Numbered from the stretch's first letter, positions 52,755-63,213 are shown. The stretch: DNA of 64,000 nt from Janthinobacterium fluminis (GCF_028595325.1 NZ_JAQQXR010000013.1:1-64000), one strand, 5' to 3'. The notes: generated by a model from the letters alone, not told the origin. Made by a program: numbers and translations.

Positions 52755-53171
52755 TCAGAAGCGGCGCGACAGGCCAGTGGTGAACAAGGTGCGGCGGCCG
52801 CGCGCCGCGTCGCCGGGCACGCTGTCCCAATCCACATGCAGCGACCAGTCGGCGTCCAGCGCATAGGCGCTGCCGAAGCCGTACAGCGCGCCCAGCCGGC
52901 GCGCCGCGGCGCCGCCGTAGCCCAGGCCGAGCCGGGCGTGCAGCGAGAACGCGTCGAATTTATATCCCCCCACATACGCCAGGGCGATGCCGCGCACGCC
53001 GGCGCCGCCCGCATAGCCGAGCGCCTCGGCCGAATGGGCCGCCTCGCCGCCGCGGAACTGCAGGGACGGCAAGCGGTAACCGGCGTACAGCCTGGCGTTG
53101 TCGGCGCCGCCCACGCCGGCGCCCGCATACAGCGGCGCGGCGGCAAGAAGGTGGGCTTGGGGCATGGGCAT
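52755..53171 (-). CDS. Beta-barrel-like protein, possibly N-terminally incomplete
   Basis: A 138-residue protein with alternating hydrophobic strands and glycines: YAGAGVGGADNARLYAGYRL, HARLGLGYGGAAARRLG, YGFGSAYALDADWSLHVDWD. This resembles the eight-stranded OmpA/OmpW-type outer-membrane barrels, and it ends in Phe as those do. No signal peptide is convincing: the ATGs at 53171 and 53165 open with MPMPQAHLLAAAPLYAG. A lost or mis-started N-terminus is therefore possible. It converges on the hslU side gene and is divergent from the XRE regulator. Function unknown. Confidence 0.6.
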   Translation of the reverse strand: MPMPQAHLLAAAPLYAGAGVGGADNARLYAGYRLPSLQFRGGEAAHSAEALGYAGGAGVRGIALAYVGGYKFDAFSLHARLGLGYGGAAARRLGALYGFGSAYALDADWSLHVDWDSVPGDAARGRRTLFTTGLSRRF

Positions 53172-53459
53172 CCTGTCATGGCTGCGGCCGGCGCGGCGGG
53201 GGCGCGGGCCTGCCTGGCAGTGTCACCAGTTTAGCCCGGAAGTACCATATACTTATGCGAAGTCCCGTTACGAGCCACGTTTGGTAGCGTATTTCGGTAC
53301 TCGACATTGCTGCGGCGGGCTGCGCTGCCGCAAAGCTAAGATGTCGGAAAATGCAACAACAAGCACAGGCCGAAGGCCGGGTTCCTCCCGGCCGGCCTGA
53401 CCCCGCATCCGCGTCCCCGGTTTGGCCCGGCTGGGCGGCATTGACGACAAAGGCAAGCC

Positions 53460-54227
53460 ATGAGTTCACCGGAATTGATCGTGCAGGTGCTGCGCGCCGA
53501 GCTGCGCGCCGTCGGCATCACCTACAAGCTGCTGGCCGAGCGCATCGGCATGAGCGAGTCCAGCGTCAAGCGCATGTTCGGCCAGCACGATATGTCGCTG
53601 TCGCGGCTGGCGCAAATTTGCAAGGCGGCCGGCATCGCGCTCGAAGACGTGCTGCGCGCCGCCGCCGACGTCACGCCGCACGCCGACACGCTCACGCTGC
53701 CCCAGGAAAATTCGCTGATGGCCAACCCGAAGCTGCTGCTGATGGCCATCTGCTGCCTGGGCCACTGGACGCTGGAACAGGTGGTGGAAACCTACCACCT
53801 GTCGGAACCGGAGTGCATCGGCCTGCTGGCCGAGCTGGACCGCCTCGGCCTGATCGAGCTGAAGCCCCTGAACCGCTACAGCATGCGCGTCTCGAACGCC
53901 TTCCACTGGCTGGCCGACGGCCCCGTGCAGCAGTACTTCCGCGAGCATGTCGTGGCCGACTATTTCGGCGGCCACTTCGACGGCGCCGGCGAGACGCTGA
54001 TGTGCATCCCGGCGCGCCTGAGCCTGCCCAGCGCGCGCGAGCTGGTGCAGAAGATCCAGCACCTGGCCGGCGAACTGGCCCGTCTGCACCAGGGCGACCG
54101 CCGCCTCGCCGCCAGCGAGCGCGACGGCTTTACCCTGCTGCTGGGCTTCCGCTCATGGGAATTCGGCGCCTTCACGGCGCTGCGCCGGCCCCGCCCGGCT
54201 CACCAGATCGGCCCGAGGAATAAATAG
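53460..54227 (+). CDS. XRE-family helix-turn-helix regulator
   Basis: A 255-residue DNA-binding protein. Residues about 8-68 form a Cro/C1-type HTH (LLAERIGMSESSVKRMFGQH, then LSRLAQICKAAGIALEDVL). The remaining 185 residues are a helical domain with a winged-helix look (TLEQVVETYHLSEPECIGLL), of unknown ligand. The ATG is at 53460. Its last 28 nt overlap the 3' end of the oppositely transcribed patatin gene. Its target may be that gene or the divergent barrel gene; nothing in the sequence proves it. Confidence 0.88.
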   Translation: MSSPELIVQVLRAELRAVGITYKLLAERIGMSESSVKRMFGQHDMSLSRLAQICKAAGIALEDVLRAAADVTPHADTLTLPQENSLMANPKLLLMAICCLGHWTLEQVVETYHLSEPECIGLLAELDRLGLIELKPLNRYSMRVSNAFHWLADGPVQQYFREHVVADYFGGHFDGAGETLMCIPARLSLPSARELVQKIQHLAGELARLHQGDRRLAASERDGFTLLLGFRSWEFGAFTALRRPRPAHQIGPRNK

Positions 54228-56419
54228 AAGGTGCCGGTGCCGCGCTTGCTGGCGCCGGCGCCCGCATAGAAGGGGCCGAAGCGCGTGTCGACGGACAGGA
54301 AGGCGCTGACCGACTGGGTGAAGCGGCCCCGCTGCCACGGCTCGCTCTGGTCGAAGGCGCCGCCCGCCTCCAGCGAGAAGCCGGCGCGGATGGCCCCGCC
54401 CAGCGTGCTGGGCACGGCGCCGATGCGGCGCGCCATCACCAGACGGCTCAGCAGCACGCTGCGGCCCTCGATGGAATTCTCCTGCACGCCGGAGAGCCGC
54501 AGGAAGCCGCCCAGCTGCAGCGGCGCCGCGCCGCTCTGGCCGCGCGCCCATTCGGCGTAGACGTGGCCGGCCCAGTTTTCCGTGTGGAAGGCCGACAGCG
54601 CCGTCACGGCCGTGCGCCGCTCCGCCGGGCCCCGCTCGGCGCCGCTGTCGACGGAACTGGCCCAGGTGGCGTCCAGCATGAAGCCCCTGGTGGGGAAGGC
54701 CAGCGAGTCCAGCGTGTCGATGCGGTAGGCGATGTAGCGGTCGGTGGCCAGGCCCGTCTGCATCCCCGCGGTCATCTCGGGGATCACCTGGCGCGCCCGG
54801 CCCTGGTTGCGGCGTATGCCGATCTGCACGTCGCCATAGCTGCCCAGCCCGCGCCCCAGCGCCAGCGTGGCGCTGTTCAAGTCGTAGGCGTAGCGGTAGT
54901 TGCGCAAGCCGTCCATGAACTTGTCCCCCACCGCCGAGCTGTAGCGCAGCGACGGCGCGATATACCACGGCGAGCCGGCGCCCAGCGGCTGCCACCACTG
55001 CGTCTCGATCGAGCGCTCGGTGCCGATCCGGCCGATGGTGCGCCACTCGGCGCCCCAGGCGTTGAGCGAGCTGGCCACGTGCATCACCTTCAGCGCGAAC
55101 TTGTTGTTGTCGTTGAAATCGCTGCCCAGCTCCAGGCCGACGCGCAGGCGGCTGCCGGCCCATTCCGACGGGGTGGCCTTGATCAGCACGCTGCGCTGGT
55201 CGCCGGCGTCGCTGACCTCGGTTTCGACGCGCGCCAGGTCGCCCCGGCCGTACAGGCGGGCGCCGGCGCGGCGCACCTCTTCGCGCGTCACGGCGCTGCC
55301 CTCGACCAGGCCGGACTGCGCCGCCAGCGCCCTTTCGTTGATGCCGCCGCCGCTCTGCACCTCAAGCCGGGCCAGCGGCAGCGCCACGTCGGCCAGCACC
55401 GGCGCGGCCAGCCGCAGCGCCTCCAGCGCCGCGTACTCGCGCTCGGGCAGGGCCAGCGGCGCCAGCCGCAGGGCCAGCGCGCGCGCCGCCTCGGCGCCGG
55501 CGCGCATGGCCCGCTCCTGCTTGCCGAAGTCGAGGAAGCTGATGCCGTTCAAGTCCGGCGCCAGCAGGATGTCGCCCGGCCCCAGCTCGCGGATCGAGCG
55601 CTGCACGTTTTGCTCGGTGAGGATTTGCAGCATCTGCTGGGCCACGCCGATGGCGCTGCCCAGCTCCTTTTCCGGCGCCAGCGGCGTGCCGACGTTGACG
55701 GCGATGACGATCTCGGCGCCCATCGCCCGCGCCATGTCGACGGGCAGGTTGCGCACCAGGCCGCCGTCGACGACGAGGCGCTGCTTGATGCGCACGGGCG
55801 CGAACACGCCCGGCACGGCCAGCGAGGCGCGCACGCTGAGGAACAGCGGCGTGTCGTCGAGCTCGACCAACTCGCCCGTGATCAAGTCCGAGGCCACCGA
55901 GCGGAACGGCAGCGGCAGGCTGTTGACGGGACGGTCGCGCATGGCGTCCGGCAGCAGCCGGTTCAGCGCCAGCTCCAGGGCCGCGTTGCCGGCCGCGGCG
56001 GGCGGCAGCGAGACGCCGTCGCGGCTCAGGCCGAACTCGATGCGCGAGGGCAGCAGCTGGTCTTCCTCGCGGCGCCGGAAGGCCAGGTCGTCGCGCGCCT
56101 GGCGGTCGGCCACGACGCGGTCCCAGCTGGTGTCACGCGCCATGCGCTCCAGGTCGGCCACCGAGGCGCCGGCCGCGTAGGCGCCGCCGATGACGCCGCC
56201 CATGCTGGTGCCGACGACGATGTCGACCGGCACGCGCATGTCGCGCAGCACCCGCAGCACGCCGATGTGGGCCAGGCCGCGGGCGCCGCCGCCGGACAGC
56301 ACGAGGCCGACGCGCGGGCGCGCGGCCGGCGCGTCGGCCGGGGCGGCGTCCTGCGCGGCGGCATGGGACAGGGGTAGCGCGCAGGCGCAGCAAACCACGA
56401 GGGCGCGAAGGGATAGCAT
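54200..56419 (-). CDS. Patatin-like phospholipase with Omp85-type barrel (PlpD-like, type Vd)
   Basis: A 739-residue outer-membrane/secreted lipase. Residues 1-22 are a signal peptide. The patatin domain (about 35-320) has the oxyanion loop GGGARG (43-48), nucleophile Ser72 in GTSMG and Asp218 in VVDGG, so the Ser-Asp dyad is intact. A POTRA-like linker (about 345-420) and a C-terminal 16-strand barrel of the BamA/TamA surface-antigen type follow, with LRVGLELGSDFNDNN and AFPTRGFMLDATW. The terminal residue is Trp. Such type Vd proteins move a patatin lipase to the surface. The gene converges with the XRE regulator (28-nt overlap). Confidence 0.93.
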   Translation of the reverse strand: MLSLRALVVCCACALPLSHAAAQDAAPADAPAARPRVGLVLSGGGARGLAHIGVLRVLRDMRVPVDIVVGTSMGGVIGGAYAAGASVADLERMARDTSWDRVVADRQARDDLAFRRREEDQLLPSRIEFGLSRDGVSLPPAAAGNAALELALNRLLPDAMRDRPVNSLPLPFRSVASDLITGELVELDDTPLFLSVRASLAVPGVFAPVRIKQRLVVDGGLVRNLPVDMARAMGAEIVIAVNVGTPLAPEKELGSAIGVAQQMLQILTEQNVQRSIRELGPGDILLAPDLNGISFLDFGKQERAMRAGAEAARALALRLAPLALPEREYAALEALRLAAPVLADVALPLARLEVQSGGGINERALAAQSGLVEGSAVTREEVRRAGARLYGRGDLARVETEVSDAGDQRSVLIKATPSEWAGSRLRVGLELGSDFNDNNKFALKVMHVASSLNAWGAEWRTIGRIGTERSIETQWWQPLGAGSPWYIAPSLRYSSAVGDKFMDGLRNYRYAYDLNSATLALGRGLGSYGDVQIGIRRNQGRARQVIPEMTAGMQTGLATDRYIAYRIDTLDSLAFPTRGFMLDATWASSVDSGAERGPAERRTAVTALSAFHTENWAGHVYAEWARGQSGAAPLQLGGFLRLSGVQENSIEGRSVLLSRLVMARRIGAVPSTLGGAIRAGFSLEAGGAFDQSEPWQRGRFTQSVSAFLSVDTRFGPFYAGAGASKRGTGTFYLFLGPIW

Positions 56420-56504
56420 GGTGCGGTGACTCCAGAAAGCGCGGCGGCCGGGCCGCCGGGGGGAAAAAAGGCCGGCGAGCCGGCCCGGGCACGCGGCCCG
56501 ACTG

Positions 56505-57050
56505 TCAGCGCTGCGCGCCCGGCGCCGGCATGCCGATGCGCGACGGCGGTGCCATCTGCACGGGCGGCTGCTGCGGCGGCTGCGGCTGGCCCTGCGGCGG
56601 TTGCGGCGGCGGCAGCGGCGGCGCCGCCGACAGCGGCGGCGCGTCGCCGCGGCCGGCCTCCTGCGCCAGTTCGACGCGCTTCGGCACGCCGCCGTCGGCC
56701 AGCAGCACGAAGCGCGGCTGCACTTCCTTGACGACGACGCCGGGCGCCACCTCGGCGCCGACCGGATAGGCTTGCGCCGGCTTGCTGTCGCTGGCCAGGA
56801 TGGCCACGCTGCCGCGGCCGTCGGCGGCCGCGACGACGCCCTTCAACTGGTAATTGCTCAGGGCGGCGGCCTGCAGGCGCCCGCCGAACAGGCCGGCGGC
56901 CGCCTCCGGGCTGGCCTCGGGCGCGCCCAGGCTGGCGACGGCGGCCAGCGGACGCTGCTGCGGCTTGAACAATTGCAGCGTCCAGTAGGCCAGCGAGGCG
57001 GACAGCGCCACGACGGCGAGAAAACTGACAAACAGGGGCAAACGCTTCAT
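56505..57050 (-). CDS. gspC: Type II secretion protein C (GspC), short form
   Basis: A 181-residue inner-membrane protein that links the inner-membrane platform to the secretin. One N-terminal membrane helix (residues 5-24) is followed by the HR domain (about 58-128: LSNYQLKGVVAAADGRGSVA, VGAEVAPGVVVKEVQPRFV). The last 50 residues are Pro/Gln-rich and there is no PDZ or coiled-coil domain, so it is shorter than E. coli-type GspC (about 270). It is the last gene of the gsp series here, 11 nt after gspF. The start has an AGGAATGGA ribosome site. Confidence 0.9.
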   Translation of the reverse strand: MKRLPLFVSFLAVVALSASLAYWTLQLFKPQQRPLAAVASLGAPEASPEAAAGLFGGRLQAAALSNYQLKGVVAAADGRGSVAILASDSKPAQAYPVGAEVAPGVVVKEVQPRFVLLADGGVPKRVELAQEAGRGDAPPLSAAPPLPPPQPPQGQPQPPQQPPVQMAPPSRIGMPAPGAQR

Positions 57051-57061
57051 TCCATTCCTCT

Positions 57062-58282
57062 TTAACGCACCAGCTGGTTAATTTCGATGATCGGCATCAG
57101 CACCGCCAGCACGATCAGCAGCACCACGATGCCCATCGCCAGGATCAGCGCCGGCTCCAGCAGGCCGGCGATGGTCAGCGTGCGCCGCTCCAGGTCCTGC
57201 TCCTGGGCGCTGGCGGCCCGTTCCAGCATGGCCGGCAGCTCGCCGGTGATTTCGCCGGCCCGTATCATATGGATCAGCATGGGCGGGAAGTGCTTCTGCG
57301 CCGACAGCGCGCGCGCCAGGCTGACGCCCTCGCGGACGTTGTTGCTGGCCTCTTCGACGAGCTCGCGCATGGCCACGTTCGAGAGCGTGTCGCGGCTCGT
57401 TTCCAGGGCCCGCAGGATGGGCACGCCGGAACCCGTCGTGATGGCCAGCGTGCTGGCGAAGCGGGCCGTGTTCAGGCTGCGCTCGAACTTGCCGTACAGG
57501 GGGGCCGTCAGCAGCCAGGTGTGCCAGCGCCGCTTCAGGCCCGGCTCCGTGAGGGCGCGGCGCCAGGCGAACCAGGCCGCCAGCAGCACCGCGCCGACCA
57601 GCAGGCCGTAGTGGCGCACGAAGTCCGACAGCGCCAGCATGATGACGGTCAGCAGCGGCAGCTTCTGCTTGGTGTTGGCGAACACGGAGACGATCTGCGG
57701 CACCACATAGGTCAGCAGGAAGATGACGATGGCGAAGGCGACCACGGTGACGATGGCCGGGTAGGTGAAGGCCAGCCTGACCTTTTGCACCAGCGCGTTG
57801 CGCCGCTCGATGTAGTCGGCCAGGCGCGACAGCACGCGCGACAGGTGGCCGATCTGCTCGCCCGAGGCCACCAGGGCGCGGTAGATTTCGGCGAAGTCGC
57901 GCGGGTGGCGCGCCAGCACGTCGGAAAAGGCGGCGCCGCCGATGACCTCGGAGCGGATCGAGGCGATCAGGTCGCGCAGATAGGGCCGCTCGGCCTGTTC
58001 CAGCAGGGCCGAGAACGCCTGCTCCAGCGGCAGGCCCGCCTCCAGCAGGCTGGCCAGCTGGCGCGTGAACAGGGCCAGCTCGGTGTTCGACAGGCGCTCG
58101 CCGAAGCTGCGCTGGCGGGCCACGCCGGCCGCGTCGACCTGGGCGGCGATGGCCTCGACGAGCAGCGGCACCAGGCCCTGCACGCGCAACTCGGCGCGCG
58201 CGGCGCGCGCGCTGTCGGCGTTCAGCACGCCCTTCTTGGTGGCGCCGCCGGCGTCCACGGCTTCATAGCGAAATGCGGGCAT
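57062..58282 (-). CDS. gspF: Type II secretion inner-membrane platform protein GspF
   Basis: A 406-residue polytopic protein of the GspF/PilC family. Two cytoplasmic helical-bundle repeats (about 70-195 and 270-400) carry the family motif, for example LPLEQAFSALLEQAERPYLR and GVPILRALETSRDTLSN. Three membrane helices lie near 170-195, 225-245 and 375-400. It anchors the GspE ATPase and pseudopilus assembly. It starts 10 nt after the gspE stop. Confidence 0.97.
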   Translation of the reverse strand: MPAFRYEAVDAGGATKKGVLNADSARAARAELRVQGLVPLLVEAIAAQVDAAGVARQRSFGERLSNTELALFTRQLASLLEAGLPLEQAFSALLEQAERPYLRDLIASIRSEVIGGAAFSDVLARHPRDFAEIYRALVASGEQIGHLSRVLSRLADYIERRNALVQKVRLAFTYPAIVTVVAFAIVIFLLTYVVPQIVSVFANTKQKLPLLTVIMLALSDFVRHYGLLVGAVLLAAWFAWRRALTEPGLKRRWHTWLLTAPLYGKFERSLNTARFASTLAITTGSGVPILRALETSRDTLSNVAMRELVEEASNNVREGVSLARALSAQKHFPPMLIHMIRAGEITGELPAMLERAASAQEQDLERRTLTIAGLLEPALILAMGIVVLLIVLAVLMPIIEINQLVR

Positions 58283-58292
58283 CGGCCGGTCC

Positions 58293-59714
58293 CTAGTCTT
58301 TGGTCACGCGCAGCAGCTCGGCCGGCGTGGTGGTGCCGTCGGCCAGCCAGCGCTCGCCGTCCTCGCGCATCGTCAGCATGCCGCTGCGCTGCGCCGCGGC
58401 GCGCACCTCGGCTTCGGAGGCGCGGTTGTGGATTTGCGCGCGGATCTGCTCGGTGGTCTGCAGCAGCTCGTAGACGCCGACCCGGCCCTGGTAGCCGGTG
58501 TGGCCGCAGCGCTCGCAGCCGACCGCCTGCCAGTGCTGGCCGTCGAAGCTTTTGCAGGCGCCGCACAGCTTGCGCACCAGGCGCTGCGCCAGCACGCCCA
58601 GCAGCGAGGACGACAGCAGGAACGGTTCGATGCCCATGTCGAGCAGGCGCGTGACGGCCGCCGCCGCGTCGTTGGTGTGCAGCGTCGCCAGCACCAGGTG
58701 GCCCGTCAGCGAAGCCTGCACGGCGATCTGCGCCGTCTCCAGGTCGCGGATCTCGCCGATCATGATGACGTCCGGGTCTTGCCGCAGGATGGCCCGCAGC
58801 GCCTTGGCGAAGCTCATCTCGATGCGCGGGTTGACCTGGGTCTGGCCGACGCCGACGAGGTCGTATTCGATCGGGTCTTCGACGGTGAGGATATTGGTGG
58901 TGCTGGCGTTCAGCCGCGACAGCGCCGCGTACAGCGTGGTCGTCTTGCCCGAGCCGGTGGGCCCGGTGACGAGGACGATGCCGTGCGGCTGCTTCAGCAA
59001 GCCGTCGAACTCGGGCAGCATGGCGCCGCTCATGCCCAGGTGGGCCAGGTCGAGGCGGCCGGCCTCCTTGTCGAGCAGGCGCAGCACGGCCCGCTCGCCG
59101 TGCCCCGTCGGCAGCGTCGAGACGCGCACGTCGACGGGCTTGCCGCCGACCCGCAGCGTGATGCGGCCGTCCTGCGGCAGGCGCTTCTCGGCGATGTCGA
59201 GCTGGGCCATGATCTTGATGCGCGAGATCAGCGAGCCGTGGATGGCCTTGCGCGGCCGCACCACGTCGCGCAGGCTGCCGTCGATGCGGAAGCGCACCAC
59301 CGAGGTCAGCTCGAACGGCTCGATGTGGATGTCGGAGGCGCCTTCGCGCAGCGCCTGGGTCAACAGGGCGTTGATCATGCGGATCACCGGCGCGTCGTCT
59401 GACGATTCGAGCAAGTCCTCGATGGCCGGCACGTCCTGCAGCAGCTTGGTCAAGTCGAGGTCGGCGTCGAACTCGTCGGCCATCTGCGCGGCGTCGCCGC
59501 CGGCGCCGGCGTAGGCGGCGGCGATGGCGGCGTCGAGCTCGGCGCGCGCCATGCTCAGCAGGCGGATCCGGCCGAAACGGCGCGACACCTCGGCGATGGC
59601 GGCCGGCGCCGTCGTCGCCGACACCAGCACGTCGACCGTGTGCTCGGCGGCGTCGCTGGCGCGGGCCAGCAGCGCGTGGTCGCGGGCGAAGGCGTAGGGC
59701 AGCAGCTGGCTCAT
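58293..59714 (-). CDS. gspE: Type II secretion ATPase GspE
   Basis: A 473-residue cytoplasmic hexameric ATPase that powers pseudopilus assembly. Walker A is [15 protein letters not shown], the Asp box and Walker B region are [19 protein letters not shown], and the His box is [15 protein letters not shown] four-cysteine zinc motif (CGACKS...[10 protein letters not shown]) sits in the C-terminal part as in classical GspE. The N1E domain is short. The start at 59714 is one base from the gspD stop (59716), so the genes are tightly coupled. Confidence 0.98.
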   Translation of the reverse strand: MSQLLPYAFARDHALLARASDAAEHTVDVLVSATTAPAAIAEVSRRFGRIRLLSMARAELDAAIAAAYAGAGGDAAQMADEFDADLDLTKLLQDVPAIEDLLESSDDAPVIRMINALLTQALREGASDIHIEPFELTSVVRFRIDGSLRDVVRPRKAIHGSLISRIKIMAQLDIAEKRLPQDGRITLRVGGKPVDVRVSTLPTGHGERAVLRLLDKEAGRLDLAHLGMSGAMLPEFDGLLKQPHGIVLVTGPTGSGKTTTLYAALSRLNASTTNILTVEDPIEYDLVGVGQTQVNPRIEMSFAKALRAILRQDPDVIMIGEIRDLETAQIAVQASLTGHLVLATLHTNDAAAAVTRLLDMGIEPFLLSSSLLGVLAQRLVRKLCGACKSFDGQHWQAVGCERCGHTGYQGRVGVYELLQTTEQIRAQIHNRASEAEVRAAAQRSGMLTMREDGERWLADGTTTPAELLRVTKD

Positions 59715-59715
59715 A

Positions 59716-61890
59716 TCAGTTCGGCACGGTGGCGTTGGCCGGCGCGGCCGGCGCGGGCCGCGCCGCCGGCGGCAGGGGCAGCGGCCGCAGCGCCATATTG
59801 CTGCCGGCCGGATGGCCGTCCTGCAACTGCTGCAACTGCGGCGCGCCCAGGTCGCGCAGCATCAGGTTGCCCGTCTGCGGCTGCGCCTTCTCCTCGGCGG
59901 CGCGCATGTAGTCGTAGCGGTCGGCCGCCAGGCTGCTGCTCTGCTCCTTGCTGCGGATCACCACGGGGCGCAGGAAAATCATCAGATTGGTCTTCTTGCG
60001 CTCGCGCGTCTGGTACTTGAACAGGTTGCCGATCAGGGGGATGTCGCCCAGGCCGCGCACCTTCTCGGCGTTGTCGTTGGTGGTGTCCTCGATCAGGCCG
60101 CCCAGCACGATGATCTGGCCGTCGTCGGCGATGACGTTGTTCTCGATGACGCGCTTGTTCAGCGTCAGGCCGGACTGCGCCGTCAGGCTGGCCTTCTCGA
60201 CGGTCGACGTTTCATGGTAGATGGCCATCTTGATCGTGCCGCCCTCGGAAATCTGCGGCCGCACCTTCAGCGTCAAGCCGACGTCCTTGCGCTCGATGGT
60301 CTGGAAGGGGCTGGCGTTGCTGGTGCCCGGCACCAGCGTCTGCCCCGTCAGCAGCGGCACGTTCTGGCCCACCTGGATGGTCGCCAGCTCGTTGTCGAGG
60401 GTGATCATGTTCGGCGTCGACAGGATATTCGCGTTGCCGTCCGATTCCAGCGCGTGGGCCAGGGCGCCCAGGCCGAGCGCGCCGTTGATCTGCTTGAACA
60501 CGCCCAGCGTCAAGCCGCCGCCCGGCAGTTGCACGGCGCTGCCGCCCTTGGCGGCGCCGGCCGCCAGCGCGGCGATGTTGTTGTTGCCGCTGGAGAAGGA
60601 CTGCAGGCCGCCGATGCGGTAACTGCTGTTCTTGTCGCCCGACAGGCCCAGCCACTGCACGCCGAACTCGGAAGCCTTGGCCGACGTCACCTCGACGATC
60701 AGCGACTCCAGGTAAACCTGGGCGCGGCGCACGTCGAGCTGGTCGATGACGGCGCGCAGGTTGCGGTACATCGGCTCCGAGCAGGTGATGATCAGCGTGT
60801 TGGTGGCGACGTCGGCCTGGATGAAACCGGCCGCGCCGCCCGCCGGCAGCGCCTGCGGCGCCTGCGACAGCGCGGCGCCGCCGCCCTGCTGGCCGCCCAT
60901 GGCGCTGTTTGTGGTCGACGCCGTGCCGCCCTGCGTCGGCGCCGGCGTCGGCGCCGGCGTGCCGCCGCCGCTCTGGCCGGCGGCGCCGTCGCCGCTGCCC
61001 ATGACGGCGCGCAGCGTCAGCGCCAGCTTGGTGGCGTCGGCGTTTTTCAGGTAGACGACGTGGACATTGCCCAGTTGCGCGGTGGGCTGGTCCAGCTTGG
61101 CGATGAGGGACTTGGCCAGGTTGGCCCGGGCCGGCGACGGCGCCCGCAGCACCAGCGAATTGGTGCGCGGGTCGGCCAGCACCGAGATGCGGCCGGCGTC
61201 GGCGGCGCCGCCGGCCGGCTCGGTGAGCTTGTTGACCATCGCCGCCAGGTCGGAGGCGATGGCGTAGCGCACCGGAATGACGTCCATGTCGGCGGCGATG
61301 GGCGCGTCGAGGGCGGCGATGATCTTGCCCAGGCGCTTCAGGTTGTCGGCATAGTCGGTGATCACCAGCGTGTTGTTGCCGGGGTTGGCGTTGATCGTGT
61401 TGTTCGGCGAAATCAGCGGGCGCAGCACCGTCAGCAGATTGTTCGAGGACTCGTAGTTCAGGTAAAACACCTGGGTGGCGATCTGGTCGCCCTTGACGCC
61501 GGCGCCGGCGCCGACCTGGGTCGGCACCGACTGCAGCTTGGCTTCGGCCTCCGGCACCACCTTGGCGTAGCCGTCGCCGCTGACGACGGCGAAGCCCTGC
61601 AGCCGCAGCGCCGACGCCAGCAGCGCGAAGGCCTGGCTTTTCGTGATGGATTTCTCCGACACGAGCGTGATCGTGCCCTTGACGCGCGGGTCGATGACGA
61701 AATTGATGTTGGTGTAGTGGCCGACCGCCTTGATCACCGACTCGACGTCGGCGCCGACGAAATTCAGCGCGGCCTCGTCGGCGGCGCGGACGGGGGCGGC
61801 GGCGACGGCGCAGCACAGCAGCGCGCCGGCGCCAAGGCGGCGCAGCGACAGCGCCGGAAAGGGAAAGTTGCTCACAGTGTGTTTTGTCAT
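59716..61890 (-). CDS. gspD: Type II secretion secretin GspD
   Basis: A 724-residue outer-membrane secretin that forms the exit channel. The signal peptide (about 1-37) is followed by N0 ([20 protein letters not shown]), N1, N2 and N3 domains. N3 contains a Gly/Pro/Ala-rich insert (around residues 300-350: [18 protein letters not shown]). The secretin core has [14 protein letters not shown] and [17 protein letters not shown]. The C-terminal S-domain is poorly defined, so a pilotin may not be used. Its start codon shares one base with the gspN stop (TAATG). It is co-transcribed with gspL-M-N upstream. Confidence 0.97.
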   Translation of the reverse strand: MTKHTVSNFPFPALSLRRLGAGALLCCAVAAAPVRAADEAALNFVGADVESVIKAVGHYTNINFVIDPRVKGTITLVSEKSITKSQAFALLASALRLQGFAVVSGDGYAKVVPEAEAKLQSVPTQVGAGAGVKGDQIATQVFYLNYESSNNLLTVLRPLISPNNTINANPGNNTLVITDYADNLKRLGKIIAALDAPIAADMDVIPVRYAIASDLAAMVNKLTEPAGGAADAGRISVLADPRTNSLVLRAPSPARANLAKSLIAKLDQPTAQLGNVHVVYLKNADATKLALTLRAVMGSGDGAAGQSGGGTPAPTPAPTQGGTASTTNSAMGGQQGGGAALSQAPQALPAGGAAGFIQADVATNTLIITCSEPMYRNLRAVIDQLDVRRAQVYLESLIVEVTSAKASEFGVQWLGLSGDKNSSYRIGGLQSFSSGNNNIAALAAGAAKGGSAVQLPGGGLTLGVFKQINGALGLGALAHALESDGNANILSTPNMITLDNELATIQVGQNVPLLTGQTLVPGTSNASPFQTIERKDVGLTLKVRPQISEGGTIKMAIYHETSTVEKASLTAQSGLTLNKRVIENNVIADDGQIIVLGGLIEDTTNDNAEKVRGLGDIPLIGNLFKYQTRERKKTNLMIFLRPVVIRSKEQSSSLAADRYDYMRAAEEKAQPQTGNLMLRDLGAPQLQQLQDGHPAGSNMALRPLPLPPAARPAPAAPANATVPN

Positions 61891-62663
61891 TATCTGAACT
61901 CTAAGGCGATGATGTTTTTGTCGCTATTGGTACGGCGCTGGCCCAGCAAATTCAACAAACTTGCCAAGGTCTCTTCATATCCTGTTGCTGCCTGCGCCTG
62001 CCCGGAAAACTGCGGGCGCCCGTTGACCAGCGCGCCGCTGCCCTCCAGCAGCAGCGGGCCCTTGACGGATCGCAGGCCCAGTTGCGCCTGCTGGCCGTGC
62101 CAGTCGAAAGCCAATTCATAACTGCCCAGCGGCCGGATCGGCGACAGGCGCGACGCCATATCGGCCATCTCCAGCGTCGTGCGGCCCTCGACGGCGATGC
62201 CGCCGCCGGCCAGACCGAGCCGCAGCGTCGTCCACGACAGCCGCATCGTGCCGCTGGGGGCGATCGTGTTCAGCGGCGCGCCCAGGCCGGACAGGCGCTC
62301 GGCCGGCAGGCGCAGCGACGCCGGGCTGAGCTGCCACTGCGACCAGGAGCCGCGCAGGCTCAAGGGCTGCGACAGCGCCGCCGGGTTCTCCAGCTCGACG
62401 TCGACCGTCCCCAGCAGCACCAGCGGCGACAGCCGCCACGCGAAACGGCCCGGCAGCAGCGGCGTGACGCTGCCGCCGCTGCCGGCGGCGCCGCCGACAA
62501 AGGCCGAACCGCGCCACAGCGTACCTTGGGCGTCGCCCAGCGTCAAACGTCCGCCCGTCTGGCGCTCGACGGCCGCCGCCAGCCAGGCGGCCGGAAAGAA
62601 CAGCAGCAGCGTCGCGGCGGCGCCGAACGCGGCGGCCAGCAACCATAGCACAGCGCGCTTCAC
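61890..62663 (-). CDS. gspN: Type II secretion protein GspN
   Basis: A 257-residue protein with one N-terminal membrane helix (residues 5-25) and a periplasmic domain of the T2SSN family. LFFPAAWLAAAVERQTGGRL and GDAQGTLWRGSAFVGG are the family-type opening. GspN is found in only some type II systems and its precise role is not settled. The start at 62663 is 34 nt after the gspM stop, and the stop overlaps the gspD start by one base. Confidence 0.93.
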   Translation of the reverse strand: MKRAVLWLLAAAFGAAATLLLFFPAAWLAAAVERQTGGRLTLGDAQGTLWRGSAFVGGAAGSGGSVTPLLPGRFAWRLSPLVLLGTVDVELENPAALSQPLSLRGSWSQWQLSPASLRLPAERLSGLGAPLNTIAPSGTMRLSWTTLRLGLAGGGIAVEGRTTLEMADMASRLSPIRPLGSYELAFDWHGQQAQLGLRSVKGPLLLEGSGALVNGRPQFSGQAQAATGYEETLASLLNLLGQRRTNSDKNIIALEFR

Positions 62664-62697
62664 GGGCCGGCCCTTTTTTTGCTTCCCGCGGCGCGCC

Positions 62698-63213
62698 TCA
62701 TCGGCCGGCGCCCTGGTGCAGCGTCAGCGTGGCGTTGACCACGCCGGCCGTCGGCTGGGCGACGACATTGGCGTCCTGCACGGCGATGCGGCTGTCGCGG
62801 CGCACGGCGTCGAGCCAGGCGACGAGGCCGGCGAACGGCACTTCGTTCAGCTGCAGCTTGGCGTACTCGCCCGTCAGCGAGATCGACTGCGCCGTCAAGC
62901 CCTGCGCGGCCAGCGACGCGCTCAGGCTGGCCCGGCTCATCGGCTCCGGCGGCGGCGGCGCCTGGCGCGTCAGCTCGGCGGCCTGGCGCGCCAGGCCCTC
63001 GATTTCGGCGGCGTCCAGGCGCAGTTGCGGCAATTCCTTCAACAGGGCCTCGCGGCCGGAGACGGCCGGCCCGATCAGCACCGCGTACAGCAGCGCCAGC
63101 GCGGCGACCGCGCCGCCGACGCCGAGGAACTGGCGCTCCTGCTCGCTGCGCTGCTGCCAAAACGTGCCGGCGGCCAGCTTGTAGCGCTCCAGCATGACGC
63201 TCACATTCTTCAT
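62698..63213 (-). CDS. gspM: Type II secretion protein GspM
   Basis: A 171-residue inner-membrane protein. A short cytoplasmic N-terminus (with QQRSEQERQFLG), one membrane helix (about 32-50) and a periplasmic ferredoxin-like domain match GspM, which stabilises GspL and GspE at the platform. An AGGAG site precedes the ATG at 63213, which overlaps the gspL stop by four bases (ATGA). A longer open frame upstream is a shadow of gspL. Confidence 0.94.
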   Translation of the reverse strand: MKNVSVMLERYKLAAGTFWQQRSEQERQFLGVGGAVAALALLYAVLIGPAVSGREALLKELPQLRLDAAEIEGLARQAAELTRQAPPPPEPMSRASLSASLAAQGLTAQSISLTGEYAKLQLNEVPFAGLVAWLDAVRRDSRIAVQDANVVAQPTAGVVNATLTLHQGAGR

